DNA of 64,000 nt, taken from contig CAJNDS010002760.1 of NCBI GenBank assembly GCA_905221605.1, forward strand, positions 161,501 through 225,500. The letters run 5' to 3'. The notes beneath the pieces are model-generated. The model made no database searches. It was not told the DNA's origin and was given only the letters and a program-made list of their open reading frames with translations. The DNA comes from Symbiodinium natans. Taxonomy: Eukaryota > Sar > Dinophyceae > Suessiales > Symbiodiniaceae. The position numbers and the translations under genes are program-made. This document shows, one piece after another, positions 27,714-38,040 of the stretch; within the stretch, counting starts at the first letter, position 1; each line of letters starts with the position of its first letter.

Positions 27714-27760
27714 GGACGCCAAGTTCTGTGTTGAATATGCCAGACCTTTAGGATGCGCAG
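27714..27760 (+). other. Exon-like island (DAKFCVEYARPLGCAG)
   Basis: After TGTTGTCAG|G. Short, not recognised; followed by an inverted-repeat element (27775-27915). Confidence 0.33.
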
Positions 27761-28053
27761 GGCTTCGGAACTAAGTGTAGTTTCATGGGCCTTAATTTGG
27801 GCCCTTGCCTCCTTGAAAGGGTTCTGAAGTATGGGCCCTTGAGTTGTATAGGGTATATCAAGGGGTCTCTTTTTAAGGGCCCATACGAAGGGACCATGTA
27901 ACTACCCTGAGACGTGAAGCAGGATGCTCCCCATGAAAGCCTCAAACGCTGTGCCAGGTTTAGGGTTTAGGGTTTAGGGCTAGGGTTTCGGTTTGGGGTT
28001 ATGGTTTAGGGATTAGGGCTTAGGGTTTAGGGCTTAGGAGTACGGTTTACCAG

Positions 28054-28134
28054 GATGCCGTGTCGAAAATGGCCAACGTCGACGTCAACGACGTCTTCGC
28101 AAAGCGCATGGCCGAGGCACGTGGACGCAGACTG
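28054..28134 (+). CDS. Candidate exon (VNDVFAKRMAEARGRRL)
   Basis: 27 codons with strong splice sites, TTTACCAG|GAT and CTG|GTGAGT: DAVSKMANVDVNDVFAKRMA, EARGRRL. TTTAGGG-type arrays lie on both sides (27958-28045 and 28153-28190). Not recognised. Confidence 0.55.
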
Positions 28135-28575
28135 GTGAGTTGCTGGGTGGCTAGGGTTTAGGGTTTAGGGTTTAGGGTTTAGGGTTTAGGGCTTCGCAAA
28201 GCATAGGGTTGAGGGAGCCAGAGTGGCCTACCAGGCGTGTGTAGAATATCAATCTTTTCCAAAGCCTCCGGGTTTATTAGGGTTTAGGGTTTAGTGTTTA
28301 GGGTTTAGGGTATAGGGTTTAGGGTTGTTATGGCTACATGACTATATCCATGTCGTTACGTGCAGTATAGACAGACAGGGTATGGAGCTGCTAGGTGTGC
28401 TCATCTTGGCTGCAGCTCAGGAACTTAGGTTACCCCCCCTCTCCCCAACAGGGTATGTCGTTCATGAAACCTGAACCCTGAACCCGAAACCCTAAACCCT
28501 AAACCCTGAACCCTACACCTTCAACCCTAAACCCTCTTGCTTAGGGTGACTTACCCGCAAGCTCCTTCACTGCAG

Positions 28576-28610
28576 CCAAGTCAAGCTCCAAAGCATTTGT
28601 AAAGGATTTT
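28576..28610 (+). other. Exon-like island (AKSSSKAFVKDF)
   Basis: After TTCACTGCAG|. The preceding 28190-28560 holds short TTTAGGG and CCCTAAA tracts only. Confidence 0.28.
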
Positions 28611-28839
28611 CGGGTTTGGGGATCAGGATTTTCGGGTTTAGGATGTTAGGGTTTAGGGTGCTCATGGGCCCAGGCCACTACAGACACAGACACCGACACA
28701 GTGTAGGGTTTGGGGTTTAGTGTTTAGGGTTTGGGGTTTAGGGTTTCAGGTTCGGGGTTTAGCGTTTAGGGTTTGGGGTTTCTGGTTCGGGGTGTGGGGT
28801 TTGGGGTTTTGGGATTGGGATTCAGAGACACACAAGCCC

Positions 28840-28893
28840 CAAGACAGGAGCACTGCGGCTACCAGCGGCAAGCATGAATGCCTGTTTCAAGTA
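28840..28893 (+). other. Exon-like island (STAATSGKHECLFQ)
   Basis: Between AAGACAG| and CAA|GTATAC, after a GGGTTTGG-rich array (28705-28815). Confidence 0.3.
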
Positions 28894-28954
28894 TACCCAC
28901 CCTCTCAGACTCCAACTACCCCCCCCCCCCCCCAAAAAATAAAAATAAAAAAAA

Positions 28955-29210
28955 TAAAGTCGGAATAATTACTAGTATAGGGTTTAGGGTTTAGGTTTTA
29001 GGGGTTTAGGGGTTTAGGGGTTTTGGGGTTTAGGGGTTTAGGGGTTTAGGGGTTTCGGGGTTTCGGGGTTTAGGGGTTTAAGGGTTTTAGGGCTTAGGGT
29101 TTAGGGTTTAGGGTGTAGGGTAGTATTCTCTTATGGCCCCTGTACAAAAATTTACTAGAAGAACCTCCCCAGAACCCTGTTTTTGATTATTGCCCCCATG
29201 TAGTAGATCC
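28955..29210. mobile_element. Family F element split by a TTTAGGG array
   Basis: AATAATTACTAGTAT is followed by about 130 bp of TTTAGGG/TTTAGGGG repeats and then TAGTATTCTCTTATGGCCCC. Uninterrupted relatives read AATAATTACGAGTAATATTC (57680), so the array splits the element; TAGTAT stands on both sides of it. Confidence 0.68.
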
Positions 29211-29254
29211 CTCTCCTAGGGCCTGAACTAGATCGCACAGGGAGCCATTCTGGC

Positions 29255-29340
29255 TTAGGGCTTGGGGCTTGGGGCTTGGGGCTTAGGGCTTGGGGTTTAG
29301 GGTTTGGGGTTTGGGGTTTGGGGTTTAGATCCGAAACCCT
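29255..29340 (+). repeat. GGGGCTT/GGGGTTT array
   Basis: Four GGGGCTT units followed by GGGTTTG units. Confidence 0.7.
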
Positions 29341-29372
29341 CAATCCTGAAACCTTTGCCGGCCCCCTTTCAG

Positions 29373-29435
29373 GTCCAAGCAGAACTTCAGCAGATGCAGA
29401 AAGTCCAGACGGAGCTAAAGGGCGACCTGTTGACG
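29373..29435 (+). CDS. Candidate exon (VQAELQQMQKVQTELKGDLL)
   Basis: Acceptor CCCCCTTTCAG|GTC. The heptad-like composition suggests a coiled coil. A donor is not certain. Not recognised. Confidence 0.5.
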
Positions 29436-29469
29436 ACACGTTTTGGGGGTTCAGGGTAGGGTTTTTGGG

Positions 29470-29545
29470 TTGAGGGTTTAGGGTTTGGGGTTTAGGGTTT
29501 AGGGTTTAGGGTGTAGGACAATTTAGGGTTCGGGGTTTAGGGCTT
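29470..29545 (+). repeat. TTTAGGG array
   Basis: About eight units with variants; a C run follows at 29579-29597 and degenerate CCCTAAA/CCCTGAA words at 29600-29795. Confidence 0.75.
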
Positions 29546-29802
29546 AATCCACCATTATGGGCCCGTCCCTTCTGCTAGCCCCCCCCCCCCCCCCCCCAAC
29601 CCCTAAACCTAAACCGACACGCCCTAAACTCCAACGCCAACTCTCAGTCCCGATGCCTGACCCTGCAAGCCCGACGCCCTAAAGCCTCGAAGCCCCGAAC
29701 CCCTGAACCCCAAACCCTAAACCCTGAACCCCTGAACCCTTGAATCCCTGAACCCTAAACCATAAACCCTCAACCCTCGAAACCCTGAACCCTATAGGCA
29801 AG

Positions 29803-29858
29803 CCACCCACATGAGCCCCAATGTGTCCCAGCAGACCCTCCGGCAACTTAGAAGCTTG
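29803..29858 (+). CDS. Candidate exon (ATHMSPNVSQQTLRQLRSL)
   Basis: TAGGCAAG| before and AGCTTG|GTAACT after. CCCTAAA-type repeats upstream, TTTAGGG downstream (29880-30035). Not recognised. Confidence 0.48.
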
Positions 29859-30064
29859 GTAACTTGAGCATAGGTTTAGGCTTTGGGTTTAAGGGTTTAG
29901 GGGTTTAGGGTTTAGGGTTTAGGGTTTAGGGTTTAGTGTTTAGTGTTTAGTGGTTTAGGGTTTAAGGTTTAGGGTTTAGGGTCTAGGGTCCAGGGTTTAG
30001 GGTTCAGGGTTTAGGGTTTAGGGTTTAGGGCAGGGTTTTGTTGTTTGGGTGCTTTGGGTCTCAG

Positions 30065-30088
30065 GAGCTGAGGGAGCGTGGCAAGTAG
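30065..30088 (+). other. Possible terminal exon (ELRERGK, TAG)
   Basis: After GGTCTCAG|. Too short to identify; could end the gene containing the exons at 28-29.9 kb. Confidence 0.25.
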
Positions 30089-30141
30089 CTTTCGAGTAGG
30101 GATGCAACATTTGGCCCTAATTGGGGTTATGCTTCTTTTAG

Positions 30142-30200
30142 CCCTAAACCCTAAACCCTAAACCCTAAACCCTAAACCCTAAACCCTAAACCCTAAACCC
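30142..30200 (-). repeat. CCCTAAA array
   Basis: Eight units. 30201-30660 has short arrays of both orientations and no established gene. Confidence 0.85.
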
Positions 30201-30661
30201 CCTACCTGCTAAGTTTTCTCAGCCCTTGGGGCTTAGGGTTTAGGGTTCCCAGCCGAGGTGAGGAGCAAAGATTCCTGAAATCCATCCAAGGTTTCTCGGC
30301 CTGCTGATAGGTTTAGGGTATAGGGTTTAGGGTATAGGGTTTAGGGTTTAGGGTTTAGGTTGAGGGTTTGGGGCTCATGGTTTATAAGGTTTACGTAGGG
30401 TGCAGGGTGCAGGACTTGGTCCCAGGGGCGTTGGGTCTGTGTTCTGGGCTCTTAGTGGCCTCCTGAGGTGCAAAAAGCGCAGTGGGGAGTGTCAGGGTCC
30501 ACAAACCCTAAACCCAAAGCCCCAAACCTTAAACCCTAAACCCTAAACCCGAATTAAACCCTAAACCCGCCCTTCTTGGGTTAGGTTGGTTGGGTTTAGG
30601 ATTTAATTAGCGTTGAGGGGGTTTAGGCCGTGTGTTTCTACGGTTGTTTCAACTCATTCAG

Positions 30662-30720
30662 AATCCCTGCACGTCATTGTGGCCTCGCTGGCGCTGAAGC
30701 ACGCTTTCGGGGGGCTTTGG
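30662..30720 (+). other. Exon-like island (SLHVIVASLALKHAFGGLW)
   Basis: After ACTCATTCAG|. Hydrophobic, possibly membrane-associated; a TTTAGGG tract follows. Not recognised. Confidence 0.38.
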
Positions 30721-30870
30721 GGTTTAGGGTTTAGGGCTCAGGGTTTTCTACCTCCAGTGCCCCCTTACTCCTGTGTCTAAGCAAGAGCCTCTAAACCCGA
30801 AACACTACACCCTAAACCCTAAACCCTGTAACCCTGTAACCTTGTAACCCTGAAGCCTTTGCATCTGCAG

Positions 30871-30945
30871 CCTCCGCACAAGAGACTCGCACGCTGGAGT
30901 TGGCATGTTGGAGACTCCCTGCCATCCTACACGGGACCAAACTCT
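30871..30945 (+). CDS. Candidate exon (TLELACWRLPAILHGTKL)
   Basis: Acceptor GCATCTGCAG|. SAQETRTLELACWRLPAILH then GTKL, ending CTCT|GTGGTG at a family C element. Removing that element joins the frame to 31050-31093. Not recognised. Confidence 0.45.
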
Positions 30946-31054
30946 GTGGTGCTTTACTGTAACTTTAGATCCTTACCCTTTTGGGGTTCATTGGGTTTCT
31001 TAGTAAGGCAGCTAAAAAATTTCATTTATAGCTACCCTACTAAGTGCAGCCAAG
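30946..31054. mobile_element. Family C introner-like element, copy 4
   Basis: GTGGTGCTTTACTGTAAC...CTACTAAGTGCAGCCAAG between two exon-like stretches. Confidence 0.75.
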
Positions 31055-31093
31055 CCTACAGGGAGACCCAAGGAACCCTCCAATTGGGGCTTG
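31050..31093 (+). CDS. Candidate 44-nt exon between two elements
   Basis: With GCAG| as acceptor it reads KPTGRPKEPSNWGL and ends TTG|GTAGCC at a family B element. With CCAAG| as acceptor another frame (YRETQGTLQLGL) is open. So two adjacent elements would delimit one exon. Confidence 0.4.
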
Positions 31094-31128
31094 GTAGCCC
31101 AGTGGTACCCTTTACCCTTTTTTGTTTT

Positions 31129-31166
<38 letters not shown>

Positions 31167-31233
31167 GGGGGGGGGGGGGGTGTTTCCGGTTTCCCTTCTA
31201 AAATGACCAACCCAAGAAAGGGTGGCTGCCAAG
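31092..31233. mobile_element. Family B element with a long poly(G) centre
   Basis: TGGTAGCCCAGTGGTACCC at the left, about 60 bp of nearly pure G at 31127-31181, and AGAAAGGGTGGCTGCCAAG at the right. Confidence 0.65.
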
Positions 31234-31392
31234 GGTGGGGGGGGGGGGGCGGGTCATATGAAGCAGGGTTATGATTACTGTTATTGGTGAGTGTATGTAA
31301 GGTTCCTTTTTAATATTGGTGAGTGTATATATTTTGTGTCCTTTTGGGGATACAAGGAATACAAACCGTACTTCATATACCCTTTGCTACTG

Positions 31393-31503
31393 TTGGTAGC
31401 CCAATGGTACCCTTTTTACCATTTTTTGGTTCAAGGCTCCCTTATAAAGTAGCCAACCCAAACCAGGGTGCCCTTATTGCAATATGGCTACTGGGCTACC
31501 AAG
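31393..31503. mobile_element. Family B element, intact
   Basis: TTGGTAGCCCAATGGTACCC...GGCTACTGGGCTACCAAG. It shows the uninterrupted family structure: TTTTTTGGTTCAAGGCTCCC in the centre. Confidence 0.78.
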
Positions 31504-31809
31504 TACTACAATCCCTAAAAAGGCACATGGACCATGAACCTTTTCAGGGTTCATTCAGTTCCCCAGGATCTGAGAAGGCTGGTAGGTATAGACGTGATCA
31601 TGAGCATTATTCGTGCACAATCTTCATATAGGTCCGCGTCGCACGACTTACGCACTTGCCTGAATAGAGTTAATCCCCCTGGTTCTTAGTAGAGAATGGG
31701 GGAGTTAGGTACCATATATTAAATAATCCCTGAAAGGGAAAAAACGGGGAATATGGGGCCAATATGGGGTGCCTTAAATCCTTCAGTCCCTACTAAGAAC
31801 GAGCAAGTT

Positions 31810-32110
31810 ATGTCCCTAAACCCTAAACCCTGAACCCTGAACCTTGAACCCAGAACCCTGAACCCTGAACCCTACACACACAGACACTAACTTAAGATGG
31901 CCTATCCCAAACCCTATACTTGCACAGCTCCTTGAGCCCTGAGCTTCGGGGCTGAACCCTAAAGACCTAGACCCTGCAGCCGGTAGGGTTTAGGGTTTAG
32001 GGTCTAGGGTCTAGGGTCTAGGGTTTAGGGTTTAGGGTTTAGGGTTTAGGGCTTAACCCCAGTTTGCAACCCCACATGTACAGCACAAACCTAACAGGTT
32101 TCCATATGGG
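31810..32110. other. Short arrays and unique sequence, no gene identified
   Basis: CCCTAAA/CCCTGAA at 31816-31875 and TTTAGGG/TCTAGGG at 31985-32055. 31504-31809 includes an imperfect inverted repeat around 31690-31800 (GTTCTTAGTAG...CTACTAAGAAC). Confidence 0.45.
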
Positions 32111-32457
32111 CCTTAGCAAGTGGGCCTTCTACCCCTAAACCCAAAACCCTGAACCTGATCCGGAGTAGGGCCTTATTACCTTGTTTACTGCTTGGTTTTG
32201 CCTTTTTGGCGCCTTTATTTTAACCAAAAGGCACCCTTTTTATTCCTACGTTGCTCTTGGGTCTAAGATGTCAGGGTTCCAGGCTTCGGGTTTCGGGTGA
32301 GAGGCTTGTGGAGCTTGGAAATTGTACAGGTCCAGCGGTTTGGAGTTTTGAGTTTTCAGTGAGCCAGGTCTTTTCGACCCCTAAACCCTACACCCTAACC
32401 CCTAAACCCTGAGCCCTGAGCCCTGAACCATTTTTTTGAGTTGCCTGAGGCTACCAG

Positions 32458-32502
32458 AAGGAGCTGGAGAACATTGCGAAGCAGCAAGGCCCTCCTTCCT
32501 GA
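32458..32502 (+). CDS. Candidate terminal exon (KELENIAKQQGPPS, TGA)
   Basis: After GGCTACCAG|. Short hydrophilic C-terminus; upstream exons not identified. Confidence 0.38.
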   Translation, partial: KELENIAKQQGPPS

Positions 32503-32559
32503 GGGCTCTGAAGCTTTGGAGGGGAGTTGAAGAGGGCTTGATCCCCGATACAATAAACA

Positions 32560-32635
32560 GTCCCTAAGCCCTAAAACCCTAAGCCCTAAGCCCTAAGCCC
32601 TAAGCCCCAAGCCCCAAGCCCGAAGCCCCCTCAAT
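32560..32635 (-). repeat. CCCTAAG/CCCCAAG variant array
   Basis: Homogeneous CCCTAAG units followed by CCCCAAG units. Confidence 0.8.
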
Positions 32636-32665
32636 AGGGCTTAGGGTTTAGGATGTCGAGCCTAG

Positions 32666-32710
32666 GTGGGCTATGAAGAGTTCCTGGGGGGCATCGAAGA
32701 AATGGTGTTA
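32666..32710 (+). other. Exon-like island (VGYEEFLGGIEEMVL)
   Basis: After CGAGCCTAG|. Not recognised. Confidence 0.35.
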
Positions 32711-32816
32711 GGCTTCTGGGGTTGGGTTCAAGAGCTTGGAATGGTTAAGGGAGTGCAGAGTTGAGGCCTCGGGAGCTTAGGGCTGAGATTTGATTATGTC
32801 GGCTCCGGGTGTATGC

Positions 32817-32912
32817 CCAGATCTTCCAAAAACCCCTTAATTTAGGAATATCCCCTAATTTATACTAAGGATAGTTATTTTAAATTAGGGTTTTGGGAGA
32901 TCTGGGTGGGCT
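32817..32912. mobile_element. Inverted-repeat element GCCCAGATCTTCC...GGGAGATCTGGGTGGGC
   Basis: About 95 bp, AT-rich centre (AATTTAGGAATAT), with matching inverted ends. Confidence 0.65.
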
Positions 32913-33018
32913 TTGGTTTAAAAATGGGCTTAATGGTGTGAGGGCGGCTTACCCCTCCGGCAGGTTGCACCGCCTGGCCGTTGCTTCCATGTTAGGATTT
33001 AGGGTTTAGGGTTTAGGG

Positions 33019-33088
33019 TACACCATTGCCCACATCGCCACAGCATTTGATCCTCCAGAAAGTCGCTCCGTGGCTGGCACGATCAGTG
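33019..33088 (+). CDS. Candidate exon (YTIAHIATAFDPPESRSVAG)
   Basis: Open 23 codons preceded by TTTAGGGTAC and ending ATCAGTG|GTTTAG, where the next TTTAGGG array starts. Not recognised. Confidence 0.38.
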
Positions 33089-33172
33089 GTTTAGGGTTTA
33101 GGGTTTAGGGTTTAAGGGTTTAAGGGTTTAAGGGTTTAAGGGTTTAAGGGTTTAAGGGTTTAAGGGTTTAGG
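33088..33172 (+). repeat. TTTAGGG array changing into TTTAAGGG
   Basis: Three TTTAGGG units then about eight uniform TTTAAGGG units. Confidence 0.88.
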
Positions 33173-33444
33173 GCTTAGTGTTTTAGGGTTTCGGGATCAG
33201 TCATCACACCGGAAACCTAGTAGTAGAGTAGGTAACCTTCAACCCGTTTGGGGTAATAGAATCCCCTTATAATCCCAAAGGTTAACCTTTAGTTCCCCCA
33301 GGTTACTGGACACCTAAGGAAAAGGTCTAGAGAACTTGCCGTACATCTTGAACAACTTTAGGCTTCCGGCGAGTCTCAAACCAGGCTCGTTTAGGGCTCA
33401 TGAGTGCCCAGGGTTGAGTGTTGGTTTACGAGGATAGGCTCAAG

Positions 33445-33560
33445 GAACCCTAAACCCTAAACCCTCCTAAACCCTAAGCCCTAAACCCTAAACCCTAAAC
33501 CCTAAGCCCTAAACCCTAAACCCTAAACCCTAAACCCTAAACCCTAAACTCTAAACCCTA
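33445..33560 (-). repeat. CCCTAAA array
   Basis: About sixteen units with some CCCTAAG. 33173-33444 contains an imperfect inverted repeat (GGTAACCTTCAACC...GGTTAACC near 33228-33290). Confidence 0.88.
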
Positions 33561-33632
33561 ACTCGTGCCACAAGCGAGATTGAAGACTCCTTGGCAAGAG
33601 GGGTGTTGGAGTCGACGGGCATGCGGCTGTGT
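33560..33632 (+). other. Exon-like island (ATSEIEDSLARGVLESTGMR)
   Basis: CCCTAAA upstream and a long TTTAGGG array (33640-33805) downstream. Not recognised. Confidence 0.38.
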
Positions 33633-33633
33633 T

Positions 33634-33808
33634 TAGGGTTTTGGTTTAAGGTTTAGGGTTTAGGGTTTAGGGTTTGGGGTTTAGGGTTTAGGGTTTAGGG
33701 TTTAGGGTATAGGGTTTAGGGTTTAGGGTTTAGGGTTTAGGGTTTAGGGTTTAGGGTTTAGGGTTGGGAGTTTAGGGTTTAGGGTTTAGGGTTTAGGGTT
33801 TAGAATTT
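33634..33808 (+). repeat. Long TTTAGGG array
   Basis: About 22 units with few variants, one of the longest tracts in the window. Confidence 0.92.
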
Positions 33809-34112
33809 AGGGAGCGTGTATAGGATTGTTGGCATTGAAACGGCTTGTAGGGCTTACAGGGGCTTGCAGGCTTCAGGGCTTGAACTTTAGATGAGGTTTG
33901 GGCTTGAACTTTAGATGAGGTTTTGGAAGGTGTTGTTTCAAGAGGTTCTTTTTCTTAAACCCTAAACCCTAAACCCTAAACGAGGATTTTTTTTTGTTGA
34001 GGGGGGGGTGGGGGGGGGGGGGTGTAGAGGTCAACGTGGCCACCAGGGTTTCCTAAACCCTGGGCCCTGAACCCTAAACCCTAAACGCCAAACCCTAAAC
34101 CCTAAACTCTAC

Positions 34113-34425
34113 AGCAAGAATGTTGGCGTGAAATCGTCCCCGGCACGAGAAAGAAGTATTTTTGCGGCAGGCCGTCGAGCTGGACAAAGCCAACAGACGC
34201 CACGACCAGCTGTACGCGCGGAGAGGAGCGAGATGTTGAGGACCTTCGTCACCTCCATAGCCAGATCTCGAGGAGTGTGGGACGCTCTGGTCAATGCCTC
34301 TCGATCGTACTACACAATTCTCCAAGATCGGAAGTATGGCCCGTGAAGCTCATGAACGGCTTCGACACGAGGCTTGCTATGGCCCCGGAGACCCCTCGCA
34401 ACGAGGCGGAAGCCGAAGAAACCCT
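34113..34425 (+). other. Long open stretch, coding-like in several frames
   Basis: After CTCTACAG|, one frame stays open about 104 codons (starts QECWREIVPGTRKKYF, ends ETPRNEAEAEE). Another contains VELDKANRRHDQLYAR, which looks more protein-like but is followed by a stop; a third (34128-34346) is open 72 codons. It may be a real exon or a frame-shifted pseudogene fragment. CCCTAAA arrays lie on both sides. Not recognised. Confidence 0.35.
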
Positions 34426-34562
34426 AAACCCTAAACCTAAACCCTAAACCCTAAACCCTAAACCCTATACCCTATACCCTATACCCTAAACCCTAAACCC
34501 TAAACCCTAAACCCTAAACCCTAAACCCTAAACCCTAAACCCTAAACCCTAAACCCGAACCC
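34423..34562 (-). repeat. Long CCCTAAA array
   Basis: About 19 units including three CCCTATA. Confidence 0.93.
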
Positions 34563-34845
34563 TAAAACCTACCTTTGCTTGTTCTCTGTTTTTTGGTTTC
34601 GGTCTGCGTAACTAGGCCAAGAAGGGCAACCAAAATCCTACAACCAACCCTAGACCCCAAAAAACCCTAGACCCTATCCTTCAGGGTTTAGGGAGAAAGG
34701 CAATCTTTGGAGTTCATTGAGCCCTAAAAAGGGTTTATGGTCCATTTGCTTCGGTTGAGTTTGTGTAGTACGAGGTAGATGATCGCGATTCGCGATCATT
34801 GCGTCCTAAAGAACTATTTCGGGCTTAGGGTTTCACAATGAGTGG

Positions 34846-34902
34846 CCGCGAGGTCATGCCGTCGCACGCAAGCAGAAGCTGCTCAAGGATCTGGGATCTT
34901 AG
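34846..34902 (+). other. Possible terminal exon (VARKQKLLKDLGS, TAG)
   Basis: Basic open stretch with a stop, followed by the TTTAGGC array. No confident acceptor. Confidence 0.28.
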
Positions 34903-34909
34903 TCAGTGA

Positions 34910-34988
34910 GGGTTTAGGGTTTAGGCTTTAGGCTTTAGGCTTTAGGCTTTAGGCTTTAGGCTTTAGGCTTTAGGCTTTAGGCTTTAGG
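34910..34988 (+). repeat. TTTAGGC variant array
   Basis: One or two TTTAGGG units followed by about nine uniform TTTAGGC units, one base from the nematode telomere repeat TTAGGC. Confidence 0.92.
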
Positions 34989-35169
34989 GCCAGGGAGGTT
35001 GAGGGTTTGGTGGTCTGTTCGGCTTGTTTCTGGGACATCCCAAGTCACGAAAGCTAGCTCCTTGGAGCTCGCGAGAGTTGTCGTTTACATGAACTCTCTC
35101 CAGTGTTCAGCTGGGTCAACAAGCGACCCCGACCCTTAAGTGGTATGAAAATCAAAGGGATAAAGGGCT

Positions 35170-35320
35170 GTGGAGGGGGGAGGGGGGGGGGGGGGGGCCC
35201 CCCCCCCCTTATATAGGATTGACAGAATCAATCTAAGGTGTCCCCACCCCCTCCCCCCCCCCCTTTCAGGGTCGCCCTTAATTGATTTCTGGGAGGGGGG
35301 GGGGGGCCCCCCCCCCCCCG
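35170..35320. repeat. G/C homopolymer-rich segment
   Basis: Two G-run/C-run pairs (35177-35208 and 35293-35320) that are self-complementary. It forms the left border of the satellite block. Confidence 0.75.
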
Positions 35321-35404
35321 TGGGTGGCTTAAATAGGGTCTATTTGGAAGCTGGGACTCGGGTTTTCTTATAGCCATACACGTTTCCACGAGGGTACGCT
35401 GCTG

Positions 35405-38040
35405 TCACGTCAGTCGTACTATGGAGGCCTCAGGAACAAGAACCAGGTAGTTCCTCTTTTCTCTTCTCTTTTTCTCCTCAATCCTAAAGTCGAAGGCTCT
35501 CGTGAGGAGAAGAGAAGGGAGAGAAGGAGGGAAAGATAAGAGGAACACGATTTTCATGGGAAGAGCCAAGAAAAGAATAGAAGAGAGATAAAACAAGGCG
35601 CAAAGAAGATGGTACTCTTCTTTATCTATCCTCTCTCCCTTATCTCTCCGTTCCCTCTGTCTTTTCGAAATGAGAAAAACAAAAAGAAAGATGAAAAGAA
35701 GAAGGGTTAGGAAAAGAGCCGAAGAGATAGGCCGAAAAGAGGGGTATGGTGAAGTACGGCAAAGGTCCACGCACAAGGAGTCACCTTCTGCTTACCCTTC
35801 CACTGCTTGATTTTACAAGCTCCTTTCTTGTGTTTTATCAGTTAAAATTAAAAGGAAACAGAAGGAGAGAAGGGAAAGGGAAGTGAGAGAGGAGAGACAA
35901 CAAGGAGGCCATTTTAATTTCCTGTGAGTTATCAAAAGGAATGCAATATTATGGGAAGAGCAATGGAAAAAAAGAGTGGAAGAGAAATTAAGACAGGAGA
36001 GGGAGGTGCAAAAATAAGGCAAAGAGAAGATGGTGCCGTTTTCATCTCACCTCTCGTTCTTATCTTCCTCTTCTCTGGTTCTTTTCCCTGTGAAATAAAA
36101 AAACAAAAGGAAGGACAATGAACATATAAAGGAACCCGTTTTCGTTTTCCGTTTGGGCACAAGGAAAAAAACAGAGGCGATAGGGCGAGAGGAGGGGTTT
36201 GCTGAAGCATGGGGAGGGTGTACGGGCAAGGGGCCAACTCCGCCCACTTCCCCCATCCATTGAAAGAGGAAAAGGAACAGGGCCTCCATTCCCCTCTTAT
36301 TCTTCCTTTCTTGCGTTTTTGTCGTTTAGAAGGGAACAGGAGAAGAGGAGGGAGAGAGAAGGAGAGAGGAGACATAAAAAGGGTTGCATTTTTAATGGGA
36401 AGAGCAAAGAAAAGACCAGAAGAGAGATGATGGGAGAAGAGGGGGAGAACAAAACAAGGCGCACAGAAAATGGGCAGATAAGAAGAGAGGAAAGGGAATG
36501 ACCAAGTACAATGAGGAGTTCTTCAATTTCCCTCCCTATCTCTTATGTTACTTTTCCTTCTTGTGGGGTGTCCCTTTTTCTCTTGAAGATGCAGAAAACG
36601 ATTGAAAAGGACACCCGTTCCATCGCCCATATGTAGGGAAAGAGAGAGAATCATGAGCATCAGCTGGGCTTGCTGCCAATCCAACATGGGCGTCCCTTTT
36701 AATCGCATTCTGTGTCCTTTTTCTCGCTTGAAGATGCAGAAAACGATCCAAAAGCACATCTGTTGGAGGAAGAGAGAAGGAGAGAGGAGAGATACCAAGG
36801 ATTGCATATTTAATGGGAAGAGCAAGGAAGAGAATAGAAGACAGATGAATAGAGAAGATGGCGCTCTTCTTTATCTATTCTCTCTCCCTTGTTTCTCCCT
36901 TCCCTCTCTCTTTTCGAAATGAGAAAAACAAAAAGGAAGAACTATGAGAAGGAGAAGAGTAAGGAAAGGAACAGAAGAGATAGGCCGAGAGGATGAATAT
37001 GATGGAGTATTATGGAAAGGCTCACGCGCAAGGAGTCACCCTCTGCTTACCTTTTCACTGCTTTATCATATGAGTTCCTTTCTTGTGTTTTATCAGTTAA
37101 AAGGAAGCGGAAGAAGAGAAGGGAAAGGGAAGTGAGAGAGGAAAGATAACAAGGATGCTATGTTTCCCGAAGCGTGCTGCAAGGAATAGAAGAGACAGGA
37201 AGCAAGGAGACGGAATCACAAAATAAGGCGCAAAGCTGTACATATCATCTCTCCCTTGTCTCTCCCTATTCCCTAAAAAAAAAAAAAAAACCATTCTTGC
37301 TTTTCACAGATAGGTTCCCTCTCTCCTCTTCAGGAAATCCCCTTTCCCTTATGTTGCTTGTTGAAGCGAATAAGAAAAATAGCAGATAAGAAGAGAGGAA
37401 AGGGTCAATTTCCCTCCCTATCTCTTATGTTGCTTTTCCTTCTTGTGGGGTGTCCCTGTTTCTCTTGAAGATGCAGAAAACGATTGAAAAGGACACCCGT
37501 TCCATCGCCCATGTGTAGGGAAAGAGAGAGAATCATGAGCATCAGCTGGGCTTGCTGCCAATCCAACATGGGCGTCCCTTTTAATCGCAGTCTGTGTCCT
37601 TTTTCTCGCTTGAAGATGCAGAAAACGATCCAAAAGCACATCTGTTGGAGGAAGAGAGAAGGAGAGAGGAGAGATACCAAGGATTGCATATTTAATGGGA
37701 AGAGCAAGGAAGAGAATAGAGGACAGATGAATAGAGAAGAGGGAGAGACAAAACAAGGCGCAGAGAAGATGGCACTCTTCTTTATCTATTCTCTCTCCCT
37801 TGTTTCTCCCTTCCCTCTTTCTTTTCGAAATGAGAAAAACAAAAAGGAAGAACTATGAGAAGGAGAAGAGTAAGGAAAGGAACAGAAGAGATAGGCCGAG
37901 AGGATGAATATGATGGAGTATTATGGAAAGGCTCACGCGCAAGGAGTCACCCTCTGCTTACCTTTCCACTGCTTTATCATATGAGTTCCTTTCTTGCGTT
38001 TTATCAGTTAAAAGGAAGCAGAAGAGAAGGGAAAAGCAAA
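35405..38040. repeat. Purine/pyrimidine-rich segment with internal ~882-bp repeat
   Basis: GGAGAAGAGAAGG and CTCTCTCCCTT tracts alternate. A segment at about 36524-37135 recurs at 37407-38030. Both contain ATCATGAGCATCAGCTG, a motif of the 17-19 kb minisatellite. Confidence 0.8.

Noticed and set aside
35405..37860. Many open frames of 60-160 codons on both strands in the purine-rich segments (also 46222-48864)
   Set aside because: They overlap on both strands, are Lys/Glu/Arg- or Ser/Phe/Leu-rich by base composition, follow repeats and contain no domain.
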